From the NCBI GenBank assembly GCA_029776225.1, contig JAKOTR010000033.1, positions 62,001 to 126,000 of the forward strand: a stretch of DNA of 64,000 nucleotides, read 5' to 3'. Source of the stretch: Acidobacteriota bacterium (GTDB lineage Bacteria > Acidobacteriota > Terriglobia > Bryobacterales > Bryobacteraceae). Shown in pieces: positions 50,224 to 58,238 of this stretch (positions are counted from its first letter, which is position 1; each line of letters starts with the position of its first letter). Under the pieces are notes generated by a model, which was given only the letters and a program-made list of their open reading frames with translations, made no database searches and was not told where the DNA came from. Position numbers and translations under genes: made by a program.

Positions 50224-52152
50224 TTACCCACGAGCCTGCATACTGCTCGCCACAGACTGCCGGACGGCGTTGGCGATGTGCCGGCGGGAAATGCCAAACA
50301 TGTCCAGGAGTTCGGCGGGCTTGCCGCTGCGCGGAATGGCGCTGACGGCCAGCTTGCGAAGCTGAACGCGCTCGCCGGCGAGCGCGGCCAGCACGGAGTC
50401 GCCGAGGCCGCCGTGCGCGTAGTGGTCCTCCACCGTGATGACGTTTCCCCCTGTTTCCCGGCTTGCGGCGATGAGCGCCTCGCGGTCGATCGGCTGGATG
50501 CTGAACAGATCAATGACCCGCGCCGCGATGCCTTCCCTGGCGAGGTCGTCGCAGGCAGCCAGCGCCTCAAACAGCGTGACTCCGCCGGCAACGATCAGCG
50601 CGCGGTCGCTGCCGGATTGCCGGAGAATCTTGCACCGGCCGATTTCGAATTTCTCGTCGGGGCCGTAGATCACCGGAGAGGCCGGGCGGCCCAGCCGCAG
50701 GTACGCCGGACCGCGGCAATTCATCACCAGTTCGACCGCTCTCCACGTGCTGGTCGCATCGGACGGATACAGAACCACCATGTCCGGCTGAGCGCACATC
50801 ATCGCGATGTCCTCCAGGGCCATCTGCGATGGGCCGTCCTCGCCAATGGAGACGCCGACGTGCGTGCCGGCGAACTTGACGTTGGCTTTGCTGATGGCGG
50901 CCATGCGGATGAAATCGCCCGCGCGTGTCAAAAAACAACCAAAGGTGGCCGCGAAAGGAATCTTGCCTGCCGCGGCCAGTCCCGTGGCCGCGCCGACCAT
51001 ATTCTGCTCGGCGATGTAGCACTGGAAAAAGCGGTCCGGGCACGCCTTGTGGAACTCCTCGGTGTAGGTGGAGTTCTTGACGTCGCCGTCAAGAACCACG
51101 ACGCGCGGGTTCGCGCACCCAATCTCCGCCAGCGCGTCGCCGAATGCCTTGCGGGTCGCAATTCCCTTCTCGCCCGGCGTGTAGGGCGGCAGGCCGGACG
51201 GGCGGGACTCAGGCAGGCCGCCTTCGGGCTCCGCCGCGGTGGGCAGATTGGGCGTCCAGAGCGGAACGGGGCTTTGGAGTTGCGCTTCCAGGGAGGCGAC
51301 GACCCTTTCGGCAAGCTCCGGCTTCAGGGGCTTGCCGTGCTCGCCTTCTTTCCCTTCCACATCGAGCAAGCTCTTTCCTTTTATGGTCTTGGCCAGCACG
51401 ACCGTGGGGCGGTCCGGCGTCTTTGCGGCTTTGGCGTAGGCCTTCAGCAACTCGGGGATGCTGTGCCCGTCCACCGGGATGGCCTGCCATCCGAAGGCTT
51501 CCCAGCGCTTCTTGTACACGTCGAGGTCGTACTGCAGAGCCGTCGGCTCGCTTTGCCCGAGCCGGTTGATGTCTATGGTGGCGCAGAGGTTTCCGAGCCC
51601 TCTCTGGGAGGCCATCTGAGCCGCCTCCCACACGGAGCCTTCCGCAGTTTCGCCGTCGCCCAGCAGCACATAGATGCGCCGGCCGGTGCCGTCGAGCCGG
51701 GCGGCGAGGGCCATGCCGACTCCCGCCGACAATCCCTGGCCAAGCGAACCGGTGGCGACATCGACGAACGGCAGCCTGGGCGTGGGGTGGCCTTCGAGGT
51801 CCGAATCGGCGCGCCGCAGCGTGAGCAGCCGCTCGACGGGGAACGCGCCCGCTTCGGCCCAGGCGGCGTAAAGGATTGGGGCCGCGTGGCCCTTCGAGAG
51901 CACGAATTTGTCGGCGCGCGGATCGCCCGGATTGGCCGGGTCGTAGCGCATCACCGAGAAGAACAGCACAGACATGATTTCGGCGCATGAAGCACAGGTG
52001 GTGGGGTGGCCGCTGCCCGCCGCCGTAGTTGACCGCACCGAATGGATGCGGAGGCGGACTGCCTTGTCTTCGAGGAGCTGAATGGAGTTGTTCTTTCCGG
52101 CGCGTGCCTTGCTCGCGCGCCGGGGTGGTTGGACATCATTGTTCCCGCGCAT
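50224..52152 (-). CDS. tkt: Transketolase
   Basis: 642-residue thiamine-diphosphate enzyme of the pentose-phosphate/Calvin sugar interconversions. N-terminal GSGHPTTCASCAEIM, GSLGQGLSAGVGMALAARL and the ThDP motif GDGETAEGSVWEAAQMAS, then the pyrimidine-domain FFQCYIAEQNM Glu and GVSIGEDGPSQMALEDIA. The C-terminal domain has ITVEDHYAHGGLG. A GGGAGGGAG ribosome-binding site precedes the ATG. The split-enzyme arrangement is not used: one chain covers both halves. Confidence 0.96.
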   Translation of the reverse strand: MRGNNDVQPPRRASKARAGKNNSIQLLEDKAVRLRIHSVRSTTAAGSGHPTTCASCAEIMSVLFFSVMRYDPANPGDPRADKFVLSKGHAAPILYAAWAEAGAFPVERLLTLRRADSDLEGHPTPRLPFVDVATGSLGQGLSAGVGMALAARLDGTGRRIYVLLGDGETAEGSVWEAAQMASQRGLGNLCATIDINRLGQSEPTALQYDLDVYKKRWEAFGWQAIPVDGHSIPELLKAYAKAAKTPDRPTVVLAKTIKGKSLLDVEGKEGEHGKPLKPELAERVVASLEAQLQSPVPLWTPNLPTAAEPEGGLPESRPSGLPPYTPGEKGIATRKAFGDALAEIGCANPRVVVLDGDVKNSTYTEEFHKACPDRFFQCYIAEQNMVGAATGLAAAGKIPFAATFGCFLTRAGDFIRMAAISKANVKFAGTHVGVSIGEDGPSQMALEDIAMMCAQPDMVVLYPSDATSTWRAVELVMNCRGPAYLRLGRPASPVIYGPDEKFEIGRCKILRQSGSDRALIVAGGVTLFEALAACDDLAREGIAARVIDLFSIQPIDREALIAASRETGGNVITVEDHYAHGGLGDSVLAALAGERVQLRKLAVSAIPRSGKPAELLDMFGISRRHIANAVRQSVASSMQARG

Positions 52153-52273
52153 CCCTTTCTCCCTCCCTGAGTAGGCTTTTCTAAGCCCTTAATTCCGAAT
52201 TCGTTAGCCGGGGGCGGCAACGGGCTCGCCACGCTAGCCGTCCTAATAGTATGCTCGCATAGGGAGGGCAGCC

Positions 52274-53077
52274 ATGAGGCTTCTAAGCACAGCGGTCCTG
52301 GTTGTGGTTTTCGCAACCGGCGCCTTCGCCCAACGCGGCGGTTTCCGCGGCCACGGAGGGGCTGGTACAGGGTCGCGCGTCATCGCTCCACCCCTGGTGG
52401 TGAAGGGCACGATTCCCATAAGAACGTACGGCTCGCCGTTCGGCTTCGGAAACGTTGTGTTCCCGGGCACGGGTACGCAGCCTCCGCTCATCAGCCCGTT
52501 CTCATTCCCTTCGACCTTCGCCGACCGCCTGGGGGCAACCGTCAGCGGGTTCCCGGGGTTCAATGGCGCGCCGTCGCGTTTTGGCCGGTTTGACAGGTTT
52601 GGACCGGCGGTGATTCCCTACCCCATTCCCGTCTACGGGGGCGGGTTTGACGGCGGCGGATACCCGCCGAACGTAACGATCGTGATGCCGCCGCAGCAAT
52701 ACCCGGCGCAGGCCGGCGCTCCGGTGACAATCAATCAGAATTTTCTGCCCGAAGGTTCGCGGGAAGTGATTCAGGAGTACGCGCCGGAGGCGCCGGAAAG
52801 CGCTCCGCCGCAGCCCTCCTCGGGGCTACGGATGTATCAGGCTCCCACTCCCGCGGCGCAGGCGCCTCCCGAAGAGCCAGTGATGTTTCTGATCGCGCTT
52901 AAGGACAGCTCCGTCTACAGCGCGGTTGCCTACTGGGTGGAGGGGGAATCGCTCCATTACATCACGCCGCAAGGGAAAGCCAACCAGGTGTCGCTCGCGC
53001 TCGTGGACCGGGACATCTCCCAAAAGCTGAACGAAGGCCGCAAGGTGGAGTTCCGGCTTCCGGCGGAAGCAAAATAG
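52274..53077 (+). CDS. Exported Gly/Pro-rich protein of unknown function
   Basis: 267 residues with a signal peptide (LLSTAVLVVVFATGAFAQ). The mature N-terminal ~170 residues are Gly/Phe/Pro/Arg-rich and disordered-looking (RGGFRGHGGAGTGSR, RFGRFDRFGP). Then comes a Pro/Ala linker. A compact C-terminal domain (~205-265) reads VMFLIALKDSSVYSAVAYWV and SLHYITPQGKANQVSL. Similar domains occur in many Acidobacteria-type secreted proteins, without known function. Monocistronic, flanked by oppositely oriented genes. Confidence 0.7.
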   Translation: MRLLSTAVLVVVFATGAFAQRGGFRGHGGAGTGSRVIAPPLVVKGTIPIRTYGSPFGFGNVVFPGTGTQPPLISPFSFPSTFADRLGATVSGFPGFNGAPSRFGRFDRFGPAVIPYPIPVYGGGFDGGGYPPNVTIVMPPQQYPAQAGAPVTINQNFLPEGSREVIQEYAPEAPESAPPQPSSGLRMYQAPTPAAQAPPEEPVMFLIALKDSSVYSAVAYWVEGESLHYITPQGKANQVSLALVDRDISQKLNEGRKVEFRLPAEAK

Positions 53078-53086
53078 CCGGCGAAC

Positions 53087-55708
53087 TCACCGCTTTCCGT
53101 TGTCGAGCACCTCACGCACTTTGCGCGCGAGCACATCCGAGAGGAACGGTTTGTTGAGAACCGCGACCCCGGGCTCCAGGACTCCGTGCTGCACGATGGC
53201 GTCCTCCGTGTAGCCGGTCATGTAGAGCACCTTGAGTTCGGGGCGAACCGCGCACAGCCGAGAGGCGAGTTCCCGGCCGCTCATGTTCGGCATCACCACA
53301 TCGCTCAGCAGCAGGTGAATGGGACCGGGGTGCTGCTCGCAAATCCGGAGGGCCTCCTCGCCGCAGGACGCCTCGATCACCCGGTAGCCCTGATGCATGA
53401 GCATCTTCCGGACGAGCTTGCGAACTCCATATTCGTCCTCGACCAGCAGGATGACTTCCCGGTCTGCCGGAGGCGGAGTGGAAGCGGGGGCGCGCTCTGC
53501 CGGAGGCGCGATTTGGCCGTTTGCGCGGGGAAAGTAGAGAGTGAAGTGCGTGCCCACGCCGGGAGTGCTGCGCACCTGAATGTCCCCTCCACACTGCTTG
53601 ACAATTCCGTAGACGGTGGACAGCCCAAGCCCGGTGCCCTTGCCGGACTCCTTGGTGGTGAAGAAGGGCTCGAACAAGTGGCCCATCACTTCCGGGGTCA
53701 TGCCCACACCGGTGTCGATTACCTCAAGCACGACGTAACTACCGGGGGGAAGATCGGGACCGCCCTTTTCCGACTCGCTCAACTCGACACGCGACGTCTT
53801 TATGCTGAGCCTGCCGCCGGTCCGCATGGCGTCGCGCGCGTTCACCACCAGGTTCATGATCACCTGCTCGAGATGGCTCTGATCGGCTTTGACCGCACCC
53901 GCCCCGGGCTCGAGCACGATCTTCAGCTCGATGTCCTCGCCGATTAGCCGGCGCAGCATGTTATCGAGAGTCACGATGAGACCGTTCAGATCCACGATCC
54001 GGGGCTGGACGACCTGCCGCCGGCTGAAAGCCAGCAGCCTGTTGGTGAGCGTTCCGGCGCGCTCGGCGGCCCAGAGGATCTCCTGAGCGTAGCCCCGGAG
54101 CCGGTCGTCATCGGGCAGTGAATCGCTGATCATCTGGCTGTAGGCGCCGATGACGGTGAGCAGGTTGTTAAAGTCGTGCGCCACTCCGCCGGCAAGGCGC
54201 CCGACTGCTTCCATCTTCTGCGATTGGAGGAACTGCTCTTCGAGCCGCTTGCGCTCGGTGATGTCCCGGGCAATGCCCTGGACGGCAACGGGATTGCCGT
54301 TGCGGTAGACAAGGTGCGTGCTCACCTCCAGCGTGAGCCGGCGTCCATCTTTTGTGATGATCTTCAGTTCGTAGGTGGCGTTCGGGTCGCCTCCCAGGTT
54401 GCGGGCGACCATGGCGTAGACGGTTTCCAGATCCTCCGGCACAACCAGTTGGGCGATGTTCATTTTCAGCGCCTCGTCGGCGGTGTAGCCGGTGATCTTC
54501 TGGGCGGCCTTGTTGATGGAGGTGAAATTGCCGTTCAGGTCGTGAACGTAGATGAGGTCCTTGGCGCCGTCAAACAGCTCGCGGTAGCGGTGCTCGCTGG
54601 CGCGCAGAGTTTCCTCGGCCCGCCGGCGTTCGGCAATTTCCGCCTTGAGCTCCTCGTTGGCGCGAGCCAGTTCCAGAGTCCTCTGTTCCACCCGGGCTTC
54701 GAGTTCGACCCGCGCGGCATCGAGGGCTTCCTGAATGCGCTTGCGCTCAGCGATCTCACGCTGGAGTTCCGCGTTCGCCTTCTCCAGTTCCTTGGCCCTC
54801 AGATTGGCGGTCTGCGCCAGATAACCCGCGATCGCGCCCAGCAGGGCAACCAGGACTCCAACTCCGCCCACCACCCACAGCAGCACGGTTGGGGAATCCA
54901 GCGGCGGCACAGCGGCGCGCACCGCTGCGGGAATTGAGATCGGGACAAACGCCGGGAGAATGCCGGGACCGCCCGCCTGCCCCAAGTGTTCCGCGGCCGG
55001 CTCCACGGTTCCCCACGCTTGCCGCGTCTCCGCCGCCATCGCGGTGAACGAGAGGCAGACAGCAGCCAACACTACACTAGCGCCGGCGGGCAGCGCAGCC
55101 AGCCTGCACTTCGGCGCTGGCCGGACCTGGCGCCACGAGGAGACTAAAATGCCGGCGCCGAGCACGATGAATGCAGCCGCCATGCTCCGCCCCGCCGGCG
55201 TGCGGACCCAACTCTGCCGCGCGGCAGCCCACCACAAATCTCCAAGCAGTGCGGCACAGCCGGCCGATGCGACAATCGATCCTATGGCCCCGGACAGCCA
55301 CAGCCGCCAATGCGGCCTGTTTTTCGTGTTCCTCAGCAGGAGGGCCGAAGCAGACAAGGAGACGCACAAAGCGACGGGAGGCGTTATCTGCCAAAGGGGC
55401 AGCGGAGAGAGGGCATCGAGATGCAGGAGTTCGTAAAACCCAAGTGTGATGTCGAGCATGCCCGCGGCGAGCACAGCGATGCCGCACAGCGCCGCCGGAA
55501 TGCGCTTTCCAAAGGCTGTCGCCGCCAGACCGGCTCCGAGCAGCAGCAGGGCGGCGAAGTCCGACGGGGCGATTCGAACCAGAGCGTCGCTTCCGGTGTG
55601 CATCAGCGCGCGGAGAGCGAGGAGAGTAGCCAATACCCCCGCACACGCCAGAGCAAAATCCGGTGTGTTTTTTCTGTTTTCCCGGGTTTCGTACTTGCAC
55701 AAGTTCAT
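53087..55708 (-). CDS. Membrane-bound hybrid sensor histidine kinase with receiver
   Basis: 873 residues. About eight membrane helices (~15-280), a coiled coil (~285-355) and a PAS domain (~369-490). HisKA follows with His ~510 in [10 protein letters not shown], then the ATPase domain (~600-730; [25 protein letters not shown]). A C-terminal receiver (~745-865) has VEDEYG, phosphoacceptor Asp in [10 protein letters not shown] and the NKPFL Lys. It is a close relative of the kinase at 1-1760, sharing core motifs; that one lacks the membrane region. Signal and target unknown. The divergent gene begins 83 nt away. Confidence 0.92.
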   Translation of the reverse strand: MNLCKYETRENRKNTPDFALACAGVLATLLALRALMHTGSDALVRIAPSDFAALLLLGAGLAATAFGKRIPAALCGIAVLAAGMLDITLGFYELLHLDALSPLPLWQITPPVALCVSLSASALLLRNTKNRPHWRLWLSGAIGSIVASAGCAALLGDLWWAAARQSWVRTPAGRSMAAAFIVLGAGILVSSWRQVRPAPKCRLAALPAGASVVLAAVCLSFTAMAAETRQAWGTVEPAAEHLGQAGGPGILPAFVPISIPAAVRAAVPPLDSPTVLLWVVGGVGVLVALLGAIAGYLAQTANLRAKELEKANAELQREIAERKRIQEALDAARVELEARVEQRTLELARANEELKAEIAERRRAEETLRASEHRYRELFDGAKDLIYVHDLNGNFTSINKAAQKITGYTADEALKMNIAQLVVPEDLETVYAMVARNLGGDPNATYELKIITKDGRRLTLEVSTHLVYRNGNPVAVQGIARDITERKRLEEQFLQSQKMEAVGRLAGGVAHDFNNLLTVIGAYSQMISDSLPDDDRLRGYAQEILWAAERAGTLTNRLLAFSRRQVVQPRIVDLNGLIVTLDNMLRRLIGEDIELKIVLEPGAGAVKADQSHLEQVIMNLVVNARDAMRTGGRLSIKTSRVELSESEKGGPDLPPGSYVVLEVIDTGVGMTPEVMGHLFEPFFTTKESGKGTGLGLSTVYGIVKQCGGDIQVRSTPGVGTHFTLYFPRANGQIAPPAERAPASTPPPADREVILLVEDEYGVRKLVRKMLMHQGYRVIEASCGEEALRICEQHPGPIHLLLSDVVMPNMSGRELASRLCAVRPELKVLYMTGYTEDAIVQHGVLEPGVAVLNKPFLSDVLARKVREVLDNGKR

Positions 55709-55791
55709 CCACTGGCGCTCCGGGGCCGATTTCGGAAAACAAAGTATACACCAGCTACATAATAATGGCGATATGTTTGGGTGGAGGAATT

Positions 55792-56211
55792 GTGGCGGCG
55801 AAGACCCGTAGCGAACACGCCACGGATGACGCCCTTGAGGAATATGCGTTAGGCCGGATTCGGGGCGCGGCGCTGGCGAAGCTGGAAGAACACCTGCTGA
55901 TTTGCGAGGAGTGCCAGGACCGGCTCTCTCAGCTCGACATGTTCGTTCAGGGCATCGCAGATGCCGATGGGCTCCTCGATTACGTAGGATTCAGTCACGA
56001 TACGGCCGACGGCCAGGTGAACCTGGAAGCCACACGATCGCGTGGACGTGAGTGGATCGCGCGGTTCCAGGGCGCTCACCTCGATGGCGTGGAAACGTTC
56101 AATTCGCTGCGGGAGGCATTCCGCTTCCTGCAGCGCTCGTTTAGCGAAATGTATCCGGAGCACCGCTGCACCCGGCGCTGCGGCAGGCTGCAGAAACCTC
56201 CCCGGTCCTGA
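55792..56211 (+). CDS. Small zinc-finger-like (zf-HC2-type) protein
   Basis: 139 residues. The N-terminal helix-loop-helix (DDALEEYALGRIRGAALAKL) leads to EEHLLICEECQDRLSQL, the H-x3-C-x2-C arrangement of anti-sigma zinc fingers. No membrane helix and no sigma factor gene nearby, unlike classical anti-sigma factors. The C-terminus has further Cys (HRCTRRCGRLQ). I choose GTG 55792 because GGAGG lies four nt upstream; the frame stays open to 55663. Perhaps a soluble ZAS-like regulator of the divergent kinase (inference). Confidence 0.6.
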   Translation: MAAKTRSEHATDDALEEYALGRIRGAALAKLEEHLLICEECQDRLSQLDMFVQGIADADGLLDYVGFSHDTADGQVNLEATRSRGREWIARFQGAHLDGVETFNSLREAFRFLQRSFSEMYPEHRCTRRCGRLQKPPRS

Positions 56212-56228
56212 CAGCCAGCAATCCAGGT

Positions 56229-57077
56229 CTAGCGTTGTCCGGGCACGAGCTGCACTGGCTCCGTAGTCTGGAACGTCAGTAGTGTTTCCGCAGGCACCTT
56301 CACATCACTCCCGCGGGTCAGTATCTGAGTTCCAGCTCCGGCAGCCGCTCCGGCCACAGCTCCGATGGCGGCCCCTCTACCGCCGCCGGCAAGAGCGCCC
56401 AGAAGTGTTCCGAGCGCGGCGCCGCCGCCCACGTAACCGGCTGTGCGGCGATTCGCGCCCAACCCCTGTTCGCCTTGCTGAGTCACCGGACCGGTGGCCA
56501 CCAGGAAGCTGCGCCCGCCGACGGAAATACTTTGCAGGTCCAGAGCCACCTCAGGCGTTCCGAACGTCCCGCCGCTGGAAACCTCTCTGACGACCAAAAC
56601 CGCGGGCGAGCCCGACGGCACCACGACGTTGCCCGACTGTCCAACAATATCCTGGGCCACAGTGGCCGAGTATGTCCTGCCGCCCACGACTCCCTCGGGC
56701 GTTGAGGACCTGCTGACCATAGTGCTGGTGTCGATCGCCTCGTTGGTGCGTACCGTGATCTGTGTGCCGGCCGGTATTACCGCGTACTGAGACTGAGCAG
56801 CGCTTGAGCCGGTCCGGTAGGGTCCGTATGCGCTCTGCTGAGGATATTGAGCTGCTGGATATTGAGCCGCTTGGTTGTTCTGGAATTGCAGCGACTCCAC
56901 GTGGTCAATGTTATACGTTCGCGTCTGGCCGGTATCGCTCTGGAAGGTGATCGTCGTGCCCGTTGCGGAGATTAATCTGCCCCGGTCGAAAGATCCGTCT
57001 CGGAGAACAAGCACGTCCGCCCAGGCGGCAAATGCGAGTACCAGCAAAGCCGCTATCATCACACGTAGCTTTCCCAT
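56229..57077 (-). CDS. Exported protein with glycine-zipper segment
   Basis: 282 residues, signal peptide LRVMIAALLVLAFAAWAD. A short beta module (VLVLRDGSFDRGRLISATG, TITFQSDTGQTRTY) is followed by a Tyr/Gln/Ala linker (AAQYPAAQYPQQSAYGPYR). A barrel-like domain with VIPAGTQITVRTNEAID comes next, then a glycine-zipper hydrophobic hairpin (GYVGGGAALGTLLGALAGGG and AAIGAVAGAAAG). It ends with VKVPAETLLTFQTTEPVQL. It probably associates with the outer membrane or periplasmic face; function unknown. The family is frequent in Acidobacteria. Confidence 0.72.
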   Translation of the reverse strand: MGKLRVMIAALLVLAFAAWADVLVLRDGSFDRGRLISATGTTITFQSDTGQTRTYNIDHVESLQFQNNQAAQYPAAQYPQQSAYGPYRTGSSAAQSQYAVIPAGTQITVRTNEAIDTSTMVSRSSTPEGVVGGRTYSATVAQDIVGQSGNVVVPSGSPAVLVVREVSSGGTFGTPEVALDLQSISVGGRSFLVATGPVTQQGEQGLGANRRTAGYVGGGAALGTLLGALAGGGRGAAIGAVAGAAAGAGTQILTRGSDVKVPAETLLTFQTTEPVQLVPGQR

Positions 57078-57095
57078 AGCTCCTCCTGACTACCG

Positions 57096-57431
57096 TCAAT
57101 ATCTGAGCAATCGGCCCGCCACGCGAAGGCGCTTTATCCCCAAGGGCTTGTCACGCTTCTGGTACGAGGCAAGGCGGCAAAATTTGCGGAACCCCGGAGG
57201 TGTGACTCCGGAATTTCTTTCCACGATCAGGCGCAACGCCGGTCCGCTTGCGCAGGCGTGTACCCCATCCGCCCCAGGGTGGATCGAAGCTCGCGCAGTA
57301 TATCGGCGGACCACTTTGGAATGTAGAAAGGGGGGATCCTCCGCGAGCCGGAGCAGCGTGTCGCACAGCGGCATCGGCGCGAGCACGCAGGTGTCAAGGA
57401 CCGCGATGTACTGATTACTCTCCGCGATCAT
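57096..57431 (-). pseudogene. PIN-domain toxin remnant, frameshifted
   Basis: From ATG 57431: ESNQYIAVLDTCVLAPMPLC with the first PIN Asp, then LCDTLLRLAEDPPF. At the C6 run (57330-57335 on the plus strand as G6) the expected continuation moves frame: FYIPKWSADILRELRSTLG and RMGYTPAQADRR read in the adjacent frame and then hit a stop. The rest of the domain, with its further acidic residues, is missing. Removing one base restores the N-terminal half only, so this is a decayed toxin gene. It overlaps the antitoxin stop by 17 bp. Confidence 0.7.
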
Positions 57432-57879
57432 CCGGCGGGTCCAGATCGTACAGGCCTTCGTCGGCTTCGGCCCGAGTGAGGTCATCGAGGATCTTGCGCC
57501 GGCTGGAATCCCTCCTGGCCTTGTACGCCAGCAGGTCGCGGACATAGATGCGCCGGTGCGTCCCGACCATGTGGTGCGGAATCTCGCCTCGCTCCAGGAG
57601 TTTGATCAGGAACTGGCGCGAGACGCCGAGCATCCGCGCGGCTTCGACGGTGGTGAGCTGCGCATCGTTTTGAACGATAGCGACGGACCGGCCCTCGCAG
57701 AGGCCGGCGATCAATTTCACCAGGAACTCGTGGAGGGAGGCGGGCAACTTCTGAGTCTTGCCGTCCGGGCCGACCAGCCTGGCCCGGCTTCGCTGGATTT
57801 TTTGGTACAACTCCAAGACCTGTCTCTGGTCGCTCTCTGAGAAAGCAAGCGGGACGCGCGCCTTTCTTTTCGGCAGCAT
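57415..57879 (-). CDS. Excisionase-type (HTH) antitoxin-like DNA-binding protein
   Basis: 154 residues. The N-terminal half is a helical region (SDQRQVLELYQKIQRSR) like antitoxins that pair with PIN toxins. The C-terminal MerR/excisionase-type helix-turn-helix has LTTVEAARMLGVSRQFLIKLLE and GEIPHHMVGTHRRIYVRDLL (parts). Start at Met 57879 with GGAGG eight nt upstream; the frame extends to 57900. Because its toxin partner is broken, it is an orphan antitoxin. It could still autoregulate at the repeats 57915-57929. Confidence 0.8.
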   Translation of the reverse strand: MLPKRKARVPLAFSESDQRQVLELYQKIQRSRARLVGPDGKTQKLPASLHEFLVKLIAGLCEGRSVAIVQNDAQLTTVEAARMLGVSRQFLIKLLERGEIPHHMVGTHRRIYVRDLLAYKARRDSSRRKILDDLTRAEADEGLYDLDPPDDRGE

Positions 57880-58234
57880 GGCGAAAGCCTCCGCAACCAT
57901 TATCCGCTACAAAAGCTATAAATGCTATATCTGTCCAGCCATCAGTGCCCCAGCAGACTGATGACGCCAGCCCTGTGCGGCAAAACGAAGCGCGGCATCT
58001 CTCTGGCCGGGCCCTGGATGTAAGTTAGGGTCCCTGGGGGCGAGGCGATGGCGCTCGCAGTTGACGTATCATTGTTCCAATGCAAACAGGCAACATTCAG
58101 GATAAGGGGGAGGTGACTCTCAACCACGTGCCCGGTGTGATTGGCGGCCGCGCAGCGTGGGCGCATATCGTATCGTTTCCGCCGGGTGTTCGTGGATCTC
58201 GTCAGAGGGGAAGGGGGCTGGCCCGGGCAACCGC
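57880..58234. other. Intergenic region between antitoxin and Aas-like gene
   Basis: Apart from the repeat at 57915-57929 and a possible 52-codon ORF from 58080, I see no gene or structured RNA in this ~350-nt region. A TTGACG hexamer (58062-58067) is a possible −35 box but has no convincing −10. The stretch 57901-57935 is AT-rich. Confidence 0.5.
57915..57929 (-). promoter_or_regulatory. Direct repeats, possible antitoxin operator
   Basis: GCTATA occurs twice, three bases apart (57915-57920 and 57924-57929), 36-50 nt upstream of the antitoxin start in an AT-rich patch. Such repeats commonly bind autoregulating antitoxins. Confidence 0.4.
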
Positions 58235-58238
58235 ATGA
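58080..58238 (+). CDS. Possible small ORF ahead of the Aas-like gene
   Basis: 52 codons (MQTGNIQDKGEVTLNHVPGV...) ending in TGA that overlaps the ATG of the downstream gene (ATGA). Inside it a strong ribosome-binding sequence, GGGGGAGGTGA at 58106-58116, lies 11 nt before an in-frame GTG at 58128. Start could therefore be 58080 or 58128. No homology recognised. Its purpose could be translational coupling of the downstream acyltransferase rather than a stable peptide. Confidence 0.25.
   Translation: MQTGNIQDKGEVTLNHVPGVIGGRAAWAHIVSFPPGVRGSRQRGRGLARATA

Noticed and set aside
55560-55600. tRNA T-arm-like sequence (GGTTCGAATC on the minus strand)
   Set aside because: Lies within the kinase coding frame; no acceptor or anticodon stem around it.
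57942-58166. 74-codon minus-strand ORF upstream of the antitoxin
   Set aside because: No ribosome-binding site, no domain, composition unlike neighbours.
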